A stretch of DNA of 64,000 bases from Paraspadella gotoi (Eukaryota; Chaetognatha): positions 22,854,638-22,918,637 of the forward strand of contig CM119266.1 of NCBI GenBank assembly GCA_051294375.1, given 5' to 3'. The notes under the pieces are model-generated. The model made no database searches and was not told where the DNA came from. It saw only the letters and a list, made by a program, of their open reading frames with translations. Shown here one piece after another: positions 1 through 16,020 of this stretch (positions are counted from its first letter, which is position 1; every line of letters starts with the position of its first letter). Both the position numbers and the translations under genes were made by a program.

Positions 1-4163
<4,163 letters not shown>

Positions 4164-4346
4164 GGGGTCTTTTTTTCGATACATGAGTCTGCCAGTAGGC
4201 GTCGTCATCGGGATGAATTTTCGCCAATGCGGATCCTCGACGCGAAAAAATTCGACCAATCAGAAGTCGAGAATTTCCGCCTGGGCGAGAAAGAGAAAGA
4301 GACGAGGCGGCGAATAGCAAGGAGGAGAGAGAGACGCAGAGGCATT

Positions 4347-4377
<31 letters not shown>

Positions 4378-4497
4378 GAAGGGGGATAATAGTTTGTACT
4401 CTTTTCAGCGGGGATCAAAATTTATGGACAGTTTTATGGGGCACTCGTCGGAAGGTACATAAACGGTCGGGGGCTTATCAAGAAAGCATAGAAGTCG

Positions 4498-4506
4498 AGA
4501 GAGAGA

Positions 4507-4594
<88 letters not shown>
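4498..4594. repeat. (GA)n microsatellite
   Basis: A nearly perfect GA tract of about 97 bp, with GAA interruptions at its left end. Confidence 0.97.
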
Positions 4595-4599
<5 letters not shown>

Positions 4600-5132
4600 T
4601 CTGTCGAGCTGAAAGAAAAAAAGTTAATCCTTCTTAAATTGTTTTAAAAGATTTCTTTCCATTTTTTTTTGACAATTTAAACTAAATAGACTTTATGTAT
4701 CTCTATTAAATTGTCTATTGAACGGACTCTGTTCCTTCCGTCTGTAAACCCGAGGGAGAAAGACAGACAGACAGGCAGAAAGGGCGGATGTCAGAAAAAA
4801 GCAACATGAGCGAGAGCGAGACAAGAAAGGACGAGAGAGAGACAGAGTTTCTCGAGCGTTGGGACTTTTTAGAGGTCGGTAAACCTTAGCCAAGGGCAAA
4901 CGGTAATTGAAATCTCTTCCCTGATATTTGCATTTTTGCCCCTTTCATTTTTTTGGTGTCGTTGACACATGTATTCAACAGCTGCAATTTAAATACACTT
5001 TAAATAAACAGTGTGATATTTGCGTAGGGAAATTTGTTTAATGAAAGACATATATATTCTTCTTACTCTCTAGTATATATAATTATTCAAATTTACTTTC
5101 TTTTCTCTTGCTTTACGTATTTAATTCCCTTG

Positions 5133-5234
<102 letters not shown>

Positions 5235-5551
5235 ATCATTTCCTCTGATTTTTTATGTTTATCTCTCCCTTTTCCCCAACATCTCGCTCCACTTTTTCTC
5301 ATCTCTTGAATTTTTAATCTCTGGGATTTTTTTTTAATCTGTCTGTCTCGCTCGCTCTCTCTTGCTCTTTCTCTCTCTCTCTTTCTCTCTCGCTGCCTCT
5401 TTCGCTCCCTCGCCTTCGAATATTTAATGAGGCCGGTTAAACGAAAACTCCTGATATATTTTTGTGAGATGTATCAAAAGATTTCTTTATTTATTTATTT
5501 ATTATGAAATATAGATTTAGTAACCCATATAGGTCTTCCTATTGATGGAGA

Positions 5552-5592
5552 AAACCTAAACCTAAATCTGAACCTAAATCTAAATCTAAACC
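5552..5592. repeat. degenerate hexamer repeat (AAACCT-like)
   Basis: About seven tandem hexamers alternate AAACCT and AAATCT, resembling a degenerate telomere-like motif. The tract is only 41 bases long. Confidence 0.7.
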
Positions 5593-5849
5593 ATTATTCA
5601 CAAACATATACGTATTTTACGTTGTCCTTAAAACTGACTAAAAAGGTGTTTGTATAATATGTAAATACGTAAAATAAAAAGGTTTTTATGTGAAAGTTTT
5701 AAACGCCATATTTTATGTCTTCTTTTATTCCCTTTGAAAGATAAAAAAAGTTTTTTCCCTCGATGAATATTCACGGTAATGAGAGGAGAGAATAAGGGAG
5801 AGGGAGTGTCTCTAACGAGAGAGATAGAGAAAGAGAAAGAGAGACAGGG

Positions 5850-6463
5850 NNNNNNNNNNNNNNNNNNNNNNNNNNNNNNNNNNNNNNNNNNNNNNNNNNN
5901 NNNNNNNNNNNNNNNNNNNNNNNNNNNNNNNNNNNNNNNNNNNNNNNNNNNNNNNNNNNNNNNNNNNNNNNNNNNNNNNNNNNNNNNNNNNNNNNNNNNN
6001 NNNNNNNNNNNNNNNNNNNNNNNNNNNNNNNNNNNNNNNNNNNNNNNNNNNNNNNNNNNNNNNNNNNNNNNNNNNNNNNNNNNNNNNNNNNNNNNNNNNN
6101 NNNNNNNNNNNNNNNNNNNNNNNNNNNNNNNNNNNNNNNNNNNNNNNNNNNNNNNNNNNNNNNNNNNNNNNNNNNNNNNNNNNNNNNNNNNNNNNNNNNN
6201 NNNNNNNNNNNNNNNNNNNNNNNNNNNNNNNNNNNNNNNNNNNNNNNNNNNNNNNNNNNNNNNNNNNNNNNNNNNNNNNNNNNNNNNNNNNNNNNNNNNN
6301 NNNNNNNNNNNNNNNNNNNNNNNNNNNNNNNNNNNNNNNNNNNNNNNNNNNNNNNNNNNNNNNNNNNNNNNNNNNNNNNNNNNNNNNNNNNNNNNNNNNN
6401 NNNNNNNNNNNNNNNNNNNNNNNNNNNNNNNNNNNNNNNNNNNNNNNNNNNNNNNNNNNNNNN
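5850..6463. other. assembly gap (614 N)
   Basis: A run of N whose left edge lies in a GA-rich tract. Frames crossing it are not evidence of genes. Confidence 0.99.
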
Positions 6464-6686
6464 AAAAAATTTGCGAACAAATTTTCTCATCTGTTCTTCA
6501 AAAAGAAAAAGAAGCGGACGGATTTCAACTGAAGAGATAAAAAAAAAGCTATGGCTTTCGTGGAGCTTATCGGAAATTGTATGGAAAGCAATATTCCGTC
6601 TCTCTATTCCTTCCCAAGCTTGGAGACCACCTTTGGCTCCTGCCTCGAAATGTCAACTTGCCCCATTCATCATTTTATCATTTCCA

Positions 6687-6690
<4 letters not shown>

Positions 6691-6734
<44 letters not shown>
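6691..6734. repeat. (CT)n microsatellite
   Basis: A perfect CT run of 44 bases. The surrounding 6464-6887 has no supported gene. Confidence 0.97.
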
Positions 6735-6736
<2 letters not shown>

Positions 6737-8583
6737 TTTATATACGTTTCTCGCCCGGGCAAAAAATACCGCGGGAGTCGGCAACACCTCGCGCAACCAT
6801 TTATCAATGGAAGACTCTGGGATAATTGGGAGTTATTATGGCGAATGTGAAATTGAAGGTCATCCAATGAAAGGGCGGTATTTTGGCGGGCCGGCGCCCA
6901 GTCAAGGCTACGAGCCAATCAGCCGTCAACCTTTCCCGGACTTCCTCCAATCAAATGACGATGAAAAAGAGAAGTGAATTAACACCGAGCGCACTTTGAA
7001 AGAGATTATATCTTCACCAAAATCTACGTACATTAGAAAAAAACGTGTTTAGAATCATGTCAACAAAAGTGCGATACATAAATAACGATCGCTAGTGGCT
7101 ACTTCAGTTAAAATCTCTTTCGTTATCCTGACGGTAAGTTGCTAAAAACATCACGAGATACGTTGCGCCAATCAGTGACCAGTTATTCCACCGACGACGA
7201 AATCGAAAGTCGTCGGTGCTTTCTGTCCAATGAGAAACTAGGATATTCCGCCCGTCTCGACCAATCGCTGGCCGGGTCTCGGCCTTGGATAATTCGAAAG
7301 AAGGGAAAAAGTAAAATTCGCCGGAAGCAGTAGGCGGGACACGCGAGATTATCCGACCTGGGCGAAAGAGGGAGGATGAGGAGGAAGAGAAAAAAGATCT
7401 CATCTCATTCCACGGGATAAAATCTTCGTCGTTTTTGTTGTCGTCGTTTTTATTTGGGTTTTTCGTTGAGTTTATTTTAGTTAGAGCTTTTTCCCCCAAT
7501 AAACGGTTGACCGAGTTCCTACAAAGTGGACCAAAATAGTTTTTTTTTTCCATTCTTGATTTACTCTTGAGTCTCGTTTCATATTTAAATATAATTTATG
7601 AATATTATAAATAAGGATTATCGGAGTTTCGATATCTACGATATCAGATTGTCGATGTTCTTTAAGTGGATAATTGGCAGATCTATGACTAAAGCGTTCG
7701 CTTTATAGAATTAAAAAAGAGCNNNNNNNNNNNNNNNNNNNNNNNNNNNNNNNNNNNNNNNNNNNNNNNNNNNNNNNNNNNNNNNNNNNNNNNNNNNNNN
7801 NNNNNNNNNNNNNNNNNNNNNNNNNNNNNNNNNNNNNNNNNNNNNNNNNNNNNNNNNNNNNNNNNNNNNNNNNNNNNNNNNNNNNNNNNNNNNNNNNNNN
7901 NNNNAAAAAATAGGAAATTCTAATTAGGTTTTGGTTCTTTCGCGTCCTCTTCCTTTTCAAATGCAAACAAATAGAAAACAGAGAAACCCGAAATCAGTCA
8001 AACATGAAAGCGCGACCGAGACAGAGAGAGGAATGAAAGGAAAAGGGGAAAAGAAAAAAAAGAGAAAAAAAGGGAAAGAAAGAGAGAAGGGGGGAAGGAG
8101 GGAGAGAAAGAGAGAGTCTTTGAGACATGAAAACGGAGCCAAGAATCCGATGAAAACGAAGGCAGCGACGCCAACAAGAAATCAACAAAAGAAAAGCAAA
8201 AACAATGAATTCTTTACTTTTTTCTCCTCTTTTTATTTTATTTCTAAACCCCGTTCCTTTGTTTTTTCTTCTTTTTACCATTTCGGTTTTTTTTNNNNNN
8301 NNNNNNNNNNNNNNNNNNNNNNNNNNNNNNNNNNNNNNNNNNNNNNNNNNNNNNNNNNNNNNNNNNNNNNNNNNNNNNNNNNNNNNNNNNNNNNNNNNNN
8401 NNNNNNNNNNNNNNNNNNNNNNNNNNNNNNNNNNNNNNNNNNNNNNNNNNNNNNNNNNNNNNNNNNNNNNNNNNNNNNNNNNNNNNNNNNNNNNNNNNNN
8501 NNNNNNNNNNNNNNNNNNNNNNNNNNNNNNNNNNNNNNNNNNNNNNNNNNNNNNNNNNNNNNNNNNNNNNNNNNNNNNNNNNN

Positions 8584-8745
8584 ACAGCCGCTAGAGTGCA
8601 CTGACGCCATCCATAATCAATGAAAAACCAAGATGGCTGAACCTCTCCGCTGCCGCGGCAGCGTTTTCTGCTGCTGACGTTGCTGCGACAGCAGCGGCGG
8701 CGGCCGGCGCCAGCGCTTGCGTAAGGAGCATTTGAAGCGAGAGAG
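8584..8745 (+). promoter_or_regulatory. GC-rich island with AAGATGGC motif
   Basis: A short GC-rich island holds AAGATGGC at 8630-8637, which fits a YY1/Pho site and also an ATG in good start context. That ATG opens only 14 codons before a stop. CTGCTG and GGCGGC triplets follow. It could be a promoter or first exon edge, but nothing downstream confirms a transcript. Confidence 0.25.
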
Positions 8746-8966
8746 ACGGCCCAGCGACGGAATATCCAATTCCATTCTTTAGATTTTTTTTTCATCGTGG
8801 ATTTTTCTTTATTCGCTTCTCTCTTCCTTTCAAATTCTCTCTCTCTCTCTCTCTCAAACTGACACACTTAAGCTATAAGAAGTGGTATCAAATCAATAAT
8901 AATTTTAAATATTAGACTATCTGATTTATCAAGAAATAAATACCGGTCTGATTACAACCTTTGCTT

Positions 8967-9125
8967 TATTATGAAATTGGTACAGTCCAATATTAAAAGA
9001 ATTATTCCATTCATTTTAAATAAACTTAAGCTATCTTGCCCGTGACTCTTGGACGTGCTTGGTGGCTTTAAGGCCTCAATCACTCTTACAGACTAACTGA
9101 TATAGCAGGTCCCTTGCTAAAAATC
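8967..9125 (+). repeat. interspersed repeat copy 1
   Basis: This copy begins TATGAAATTGGTACA, continues with CCAATATTA and TTAAGGCCTCAATCAC, and ends at TAGCAGGTCCC. It shares this order of blocks with the copies at 15236, 15577 and 16021. No coding capacity is seen, and it could be a short nonautonomous element. Confidence 0.7.
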
Positions 9126-9367
9126 CGCTTTTTACTTTTATTTTTGTTTCCTCGTTACATTTCGAAAGCATTTCGTGTTTCCTCATTTTCTTTATTCCCA
9201 GTTTTCCCGATTCATCCGGTTTTCGTATCCTTCTTTTTAGCTGATTTCTTTTAAAGAACTCGCTTTCTAAAACATCTTCTAAACCCCCATTATTCTCATT
9301 ATCGTTCCACCCATTGCCCCCTTACCCCATCCTCACCCCGGCCAGCCCGCCCCCCCCCCCCCCCCCC

Positions 9368-12300
9368 ACTATGAGCCATAGTAAGGTGGACAGCAGAAAA
9401 TTTCACTTTTACAGCTCGCTACCCACCTGTTAACCAACTACACTATGAAGCCATAGTAAGAGTGCGACAGCCAGAAAATTTCCAACAGCCTCGCTACCAC
9501 CTGTAACCACTACCACTATGAAGCCATCAGTTAAGGTGACAGCCAGAAAATTTTTCATACAGTCCTCGCTACCCACCTTAACCACTACACTATTGAAGCC
9601 ATAGTAAGGTGCGGACAGCAAGAAAATTTCATACCAGCCTCGCTACCCCACCGTAACCACTTACACTATGAGGCCATAGTAAGCGTGGACAGCAGAAAAT
9701 TTCATACAGCCTCGCTTACCCACTGTAAGCCACTTACAACTTATGAAGCCATTAGTAAGGTGGACAGCAGAAAATTTCATACAGCCCTCGCTACCCCACC
9801 GAACACTACACTATGGAAGCCATAGATAAGTGTGGACAAGCAGAAATTTTCATACCAGCCTCCGCTACCCACCTGCTAACCCACTACACATATGAAGCCC
9901 ATCAGTAATGGATGGACAGCAGAAAATCTTCAGTACCAGCCTCGCTACAACCCCTGTAACCCACTACACTATTGAAAGCCATGTAAGGTGGACAGCCCAG
10001 AAAATTCATGACACCTCGCACCCACCTGTTAACCACGTACACTATGACAAAGCCATAGAAGGTGGACGCAGAAAATTTCATTACAGCCTCGTCTACCCAC
10101 CTGTAACCATACACTATGAAGCCATAGTAAGCGTGACAGCAGAAAATTTGCATAACAGCCTCGCTACCCACCTGTAACCACTACACTTATTGAACAGGCC
10201 ATCAGTTAAAGGTGGACAGCAGAAAAAATTTCATTACAGCCTCGCTACCCACCTGTAACCACTACACTATGAAGCCCATAGTAAGGTGGGACAGCAGAAC
10301 TCTCAGGGGAAGAAAGATTTTCATACGAGCCTCGTACCCACCTTGTCAACCACTACACTATGAAGCCCATAAGTAAGAGTGGACAGCCAGAAAATTTCAT
10401 AACAGCCCTCGCTACCCACCTGTAACCACTACACTATTATGGAGCCATAGTAGTAAGCCGATGTGGAATCAGCAGAAAGAAAATTTCATACAGCCTCGCT
10501 ACCCACCCCGTAACCACTACACTTATGAAGCCATAGTAAGGTGGGACAGCAGAAAATTTCATTATCAGCCTACGCTACCCCACCTGTAAACCACCACACT
10601 TATGAAGCCATAGGTAAGGTGGACACAGAGAAAATTTCATACCAAAGCCTCGTACCCACCTGTAACCACTACACATGAAGCCATAGTAAGTGTGCGACAG
10701 CAGAAAATTTCATACAGCCTCGCTACCCACCTGTAACCACTACACTATAGAAGCCATAGTAAAGGTGCAGACAGCCAAAAATTTCATATTACAGCCTTCG
10801 CGCTATCCCACCTGTAACCACTTACACTATATTGAAGCCCATTTAGTAAGGGTGGACCAGCCAGAAAATTTCATACAGCCTCGCTTACCCACCTGTAACC
10901 ACTTTACACTATGAAGCCATAGTAAGGGACAGCAAAAAATTTCATTACAGCCTCAGCTACCACCTGTGAACCACTACTATCTATTGAAGCCATAGCTTAA
11001 GCGTGGACAGCAGAAAATTCAATACAGCCCTTCCCGCTCACCCACCTGTAATCCACACACTATGAAGCCATAATAAGTGTGGACAGCAGAAAATTTACAT
11101 ACACCTGCTTACCCACCTGTAACCACTAACACTATGAAGCCATAGTAAAGGTGAGACCAGCAGAAAATCTTCATACAAGTTGTCCTTCGCTACCCACCCT
11201 GTAAACCACCACACTATGAAAGCATAGTAAGGTCGCGACAGTCCATAGAATATTCTCAATACAGATCCCTCGGCCTACCCACCTGTAACCACTACACTAT
11301 GAAGCCATAGTAAGGTGGACAGCAGAAAATTTCACTACAGCCTCGCTACCCACCTGTAACCACCACACTTTTGAAGCCATAGGTAAGGTTACAGCAGACA
11401 AATTCATACAGCCTCGCCTACCCACCTGTAACCACTACACTATGAAGCCTAGTTAAGGTGGACAGCAGAAAATTTCATACAAGCCTCCTCGCTACCCACC
11501 TGTAACCATACACTATGAAGCCATAGTAAGGTGGACAGCAGAAAAAGAAAATTTCATACAGCCTCGTACACCACCTGTTACCACTACACTTAGAAGCCAT
11601 ACAGTAAGTGTTGACAGCATGAAAAAGCTTGCATACCAGCCTCGCTACCCCCACCTGTAACCACTACACTATGAAGCCATAGTTAAGGTGCGACAGCAGA
11701 AAATTTCATACAGCCTCGCTACCCACCTGTAACCACTACACTATGAAAGCATAAGTAAGGTGGACATGCAAGAAAATTTTCCATACAGCCTCGCTACCCC
11801 ACCCTCTGTAACCACTACACTATGAAAGCCATATAACGGTGGACAGAAGAAAACTTTTCATTACAGCCTCGCTACCACCTGTAACCCATACCACTATGAA
11901 TGCCATAGTAAGGTGGACAGCCAGAAAATTTCCATACAGCCCGCTACCCACCTGTAACCACTACCCACTATGAAGCCCATAGGTAAGGTGGACTAAGCCA
12001 GAAAATTCATACAGCCCTCGCTAACCCACCTGTAACCACTAACTATGAAGCCGCATAGTAAGGTGGACAGCAAGAAGAAATTTCATACAGCCTCGCTACC
12101 CACCTTTAACACTTACACTGATGAAGCCATAGAAGGTGGACAGCAGAAATTCATACAGCCTCGGCCTACCCACCTGTTGAACCACTACACATTGAAGCCA
12201 TTTTAGTAAGGTGGACAGCAGAAGAATTTCATACAGCCTCGCTACCCACCTGAACCACTACACTGATGAAGCCATAGTAAGCGGGACAGCAGAAAATTTC

Positions 12301-12592
12301 ATTACAGCCCTCGCTACCCACCTGTACCACTACACTATGAAGCCTATAGTAAGGTGACAGCAGTCCAGAAACATTTCAACAAGCCCGTCGCTTTACCCAC
12401 CTTTGTGAAACCACTACACTATGAAGCCATTAGTAACGTGGACAGCAAAAATTTCATACAGCCTCGCTACCCACCTGTAACCACTACACTATTGAAGCCA
12501 TAGTAAGTATGGGACAGAGAGAAAATTTCATACAGCCTCGCTACCCACCTCGTAACCCTTACACTATAAGCCATAGTAAGTGGACATCAGAA
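9368..12592 (+). repeat. satellite array, unit about 70 bp, about 45 copies
   Basis: Tandem units share the blocks CACTATGAAGCCATAGT, AAGGTGGACAGCAG, AAAATTTCATACAGCC and TCGCTACCCACCTGTAACC, with a consensus of about 70 bases. Nearly every unit carries different one- or two-base insertions, as expected from uncorrected long reads. Each unit can fold: ACTATG and CATAGT form a 6-bp stem around AAGC, and CCACCT and AGGTGG pair outside it. The array abuts the C run at 9350-9367. There are no open frames of meaning and no spacers, so it is not CRISPR. Confidence 0.95.
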
Positions 12593-13499
12593 TTCCGCGC
12601 TAGTTTTCTTAAGCAATTTAAGCCACCAACCCACCCACCTCCATAATTTGTTTTGATTTTATCTATTAGCCAAAAAGCTTTATCCTTTGGAACTTGTTGA
12701 TTGAAAAGTAATTGCAGTCTATACCCACTTCATTTTGCCTTTGAGCGAGTAATCTTCAATTTCTATTGTTGGTGTTTAATTTAGGGAATGCGCAATCTAA
12801 TTATAATATGTCATCTCTATAACATGTAAGTTCCTTAAGATTTTTTTATTTCTTCATTTCTTAAAAAATAAATACTACAATATGCAAATTAGAGTTATAA
12901 ATACTCAAAGCGTTTTTTTAGAAATAATGCAAAATACAGTCAGAGAAAATTTTTTTTATTTACAAACTTTAAAAATTATTAAGCAAAAGGATAATTACTA
13001 AAAAATTGTAAAAATTCCAATTGTAAACAATTGTAACATTTCTTTTTCCTTTCTTTTATTTCTGTTTAAATTATATATAAAACTGTTTTCTTCTTCATAT
13101 TTTTGTCAGTTGCGCCTTTTCTAAAACCCTTAAAAAACAAGTCTCAGCGCCTGCGCCAGGTGACTGTTCAAGCTGCCTTCCAGCGGCTGTCCAGCTATCT
13201 CTGTTTTCTGTCTGTCTTTCTCTTTCGTCTCTCTCTCTCTTGTACGATCTCTTGCGTGATCGCTTTTTTTAAAAAAAACTTGAATATTTTTTGTCCCTTT
13301 TTTAAAAACTTTTATTTAATCGCCATTCTATTTCGCGATTTTTTCTCAAGTGGCAAAATCCCAAATTTCACATCCGAGATTTCGTGATTTATTCACTCTT
13401 TTCTCTCTCTCTTCGTCAATCTCTCTCTTCTTTTCTCTCGTATCTTCACTCAACACGCATTTGCCTTGTTTTTACTTTATGATGATTGATTCATGATCA
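12593..13499. other. gene-free AT-rich stretch
   Basis: AT-rich unique sequence with poly-T and CT patches. I see no supported gene. The frame at 13103-13387 is low-complexity. Confidence 0.6.
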
Positions 13500-13753
13500 A
13501 GAATGACTATCATCGCATCAATGAATGACTATTCATCTTATCCAATGAATGATTATCATCACATCAATGAATGACGTATCATTGCATCAACGCATTTGGT
13601 TATTTATCACCATCAATCATTTGGTAATTTCATAAAATCGATCATTTGGGTTATCATCGCATCAATTATTGGTTATCATCGCCATCAATATTCGGTTATC
13701 ATCGCATCATATCATTTGCGTTATCATCGCACCAATATTTTGGTTATCATTGA
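13500..13753. repeat. minisatellite, unit about 23-27 bp
   Basis: About ten imperfect units share TTATCATCGCATCAAT and ATTTGG or GAATGA. Unit length varies, partly through small indels. Confidence 0.85.
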
Positions 13754-13779
13754 AGGGAGGCTCGATCCTATTCTTTTAA

Positions 13780-14165
13780 GATTTTTTTATTCTCTCTTTG
13801 CCTCTCTTCTCTCTCTCTCTTTTCTCTCTCTTTCTCTCTTTCTTTTCTCTTATGATTATCCAAAACGCAGAGGCTTAAAGTTTCGAATCTCTTCTCTCTC
13901 TCTCTCTCTCTCCTCTCTCTTTTTTTTTTTTTTTTTTTCTCTCCTCTCTCTTTCTCTCCTTCTCTTTCTCTCTCTCTCTCTTCTCTCATCTCTCTTCTCT
14001 CTCTCTCTTCTCTCTGCTCTTCTGATTAGTCCAAAAACGGAGCAGCGGCTCGATTTGAGTTACGCATCTCTTATTCTCTCTCTCTCTCTTTCTCCTCTCT
14101 CTCTATCTCTCTCTCTCTCTTCTTTTTCTCTCTCTCTTTTTCTCTCTCTCTCTTTCGTCGTCCTT
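13780..14165. repeat. CT-rich tract with an internal tandem duplication of about 175 bp
   Basis: Pyrimidine-rich sequence holds two related blocks. Each has a TCCAAAA(A)CG core followed by GGCT..A and a CATCTCTT-like return to CT repeats, at about 13858 and 14030. Confidence 0.7.
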
Positions 14166-14780
14166 TCCGCAACTTCTTAGTTAATTTATATAGAGAAAAT
14201 AAAAATTTCGGATTACATTAAATTGTCTACTTGCAAGTCAGATCTCTTTTCTTTAAAACGAAAAACAGCAAAAAACCGCAAACAGAGGGGTTTATGTCCT
14301 CAGACACCACCCCAGGCCATTGAATGCCTTTGAAAGTTAAATTTCGATGATCCCTAAATATCCCGACAAAAACTTAAAGCTGAACTTAAGGAAAATCCTG
14401 GAGGCTCATTTCATTCTAATTCACTTGCCAACTTATGCCACTGTATTGCAACTTTCATTCGCTACAAATTAATAAAAAATAATATGTCAAAAAAAACCTT
14501 AGCGAAAGAGCTGTTGACTTGATTTATTAAAAATATATAGTTTTTTAATAAAAAATTAGTTATCTGACGTGACTATAATGTTGTTGGTAACCCCAAAAAC
14601 CAGCAATCAAGAAATTCAATTTGCACGCAAAGACTCCATGAAAATAATATTCCGTACTAAGACAAAAAACGAAATTAACGTTTTAAATAGGAAATGGCAA
14701 AGGAATTTAAAGACAAGATATTGTCAAAATCAATAGAAATCGCTATAAAGTGATGACACGTGACTTTTCCACGCGTGTGG
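14166..14780. other. gene-free AT-rich stretch
   Basis: Unique AT-rich sequence with no supported gene or repeat. Confidence 0.6.
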
Positions 14781-15233
14781 ATACCACTGTGCCCCCCCGT
14801 CCCCGCCCCCCGCCCCCAAGTTCTTTCCCCCTTTTCGGTTTTTCAATTTTTAGGAATTTCCTCTTCCTTGCGGCTTCCGGCCTCTCGCAGTGTGACGCGA
14901 GGGGGAGAAAAGAGAGAGGAAAGAGGAGGAAAGAGGACCGTGAGCGCTCCAAAAAAAAAGATAGTGAAAGTGAGAAAAAGAAAAGAAAACAAGGGTAAGA
15001 AAATGAAAATGAGTCAAAAGATAGACTGAAAGAAAAGGAGAAAATAGGGAGGAAGTGAAGGAAAAGAAACGGTTGAAAAGCCTGAAAAACGTGGATGTAA
15101 TATTTGTATTCATTAATTATTAATAACGGGGCCGAAATTTTTTATAAACTTTAAAAGTTGAAAGGATGTTTTTTCAAAATGTTAACGAAAACCGACATTA
15201 GCTTGTGAAAAGAGGTAACGCGTAGAAGGAATT
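14781..15233. repeat. segment B, cleaner copy
   Basis: The segment begins in a C-rich tract and matches about 20284-20795 in order, including CCCCAAGTTCTTT-like sequence and a purine-rich block. In the noisy copy it directly follows A', whereas here 5.4 kb of satellite and other DNA separates A from B. Confidence 0.8.
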
Positions 15234-15235
15234 AT

Positions 15236-15425
15236 ATGAAATTGGTACATGACCAATATAAAAAAATTATCCATTCATTGATAAATAAGCTATCTTTGCC
15301 CCTGGACTTTTTGGACAGCTTTGGTGCGTGTTTAAGGCCGGTCCATCACCTCTTACAAGAGATTAATGCACATAGCAGGTCCCTACAAGCTTTCAATTAA
15401 AGACTCTCTCACAGTTCTCGCTTCA
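15236..15425 (+). repeat. interspersed repeat copy 2 (longest)
   Basis: This is the most complete copy, from TGAAATTGGTACATGACC through TTTAAGGCC and CATAGCAGGTCCC to AAAGACTCTCTCACAG. Confidence 0.75.
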
Positions 15426-15576
15426 TTCACTCCCAGAGTACCTGGCTCCCTATCAAATGAAGTGAAAAATATTTCATAAAGAATGTTTCAATTGTATGAA
15501 AAGACCACTCCCTTAAGTATTAGATCGTGGGAAATACTTATTGTGTACTCCGCACTAGCATCAAAATACAAGGAGC

Positions 15577-15694
15577 TGAATTTTATGAATTGGGTACAAA
15601 CCAATATAAAAATCCTACTCCATTCATTTGATAAATTAAGCTAATCTTGCCCCTGACTTTGGACAGGCTTTTGGTGGTTTAAGGCCTCCATCAC
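15577..15694 (+). repeat. interspersed repeat copy 3 (3'-truncated)
   Basis: It shares the first 115 bases or so of copy 2 and stops at GGCCTCCATCAC, where the flanking segment C begins. Confidence 0.75.
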
Positions 15695-16020
15695 ATATAT
15701 TAGCCTCGATTTAAAATTCTAGTAATACAACCACGCGTTTCTCTTCTTTATTTCCTCTTATCGCGTTTCGAGAAGCCCCTATCTCCCCTTCCCTAATTTA
15801 AAACTTCTCATTTTTTAAAGAATAATCTCCTCCTTTTTTTTTCTAATTTGGCAAGCGGCGCTTTGAAGGCGAAAAAGTAAAAGATGAGAAAAATGATGAA
15901 GAGATGAATGAGGGAAGGTAAGACGGCGGAGACAGAATGAGGAGTGGGAACTGAGGAATGAAAAGGGAACCGAGTGAAGGATGAAAGAAAAGAAAGTGAA
16001 AAGAGGAAGTGGAAGATAGA

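Larger units (their letters stand above)
6888..9367. repeat. segment A, cleaner copy of a duplicated block
   Basis: The segment starts at GGGCCGGCGCCCAGT and ends in an 18-base C run (9350-9367). It matches 17346 to about 20283 in order and orientation throughout, but the other copy has many extra bases. It contains two gaps (7723-7904, 8295-8583), and the noisy copy has sequence at both places. Five CCAAT boxes lie at 6915, 6947, 7168, 7227 and 7261. The open frame at 7104-7553 on the minus strand is not preserved in the other copy and is not supported as a gene. Confidence 0.85.
15234..15694 (+). mobile_element. insertion of about 460 bp present in one copy only
   Basis: The cleaner copy has about 460 extra bases here. 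The matching place in the noisy copy (about 20795) runs straight through as AATTTTTATATATTAGCC. The insert starts and ends with direct copies of one interspersed repeat (15236-15425 and 15577-15694) around about 150 bases of unrelated sequence. ATAT occurs at both edges as a possible target-site duplication. The terminal repeats start near TGAAATTGG and end near CCATCA. This resembles a tiny terminal-repeat element, but tandem gain of a repeat unit is also possible. No coding capacity is seen. Confidence 0.5.

Noticed and set aside
5552-5592. Interstitial telomere
   Set aside because: Only 41 bases of a degenerate hexamer, not the TTAGG pentamer usual in arthropods.
9368-12592. CRISPR-like array of regular repeats
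   Set aside because: The whole 70-base unit is repeated with no unique spacers, and the sequence is from an animal.
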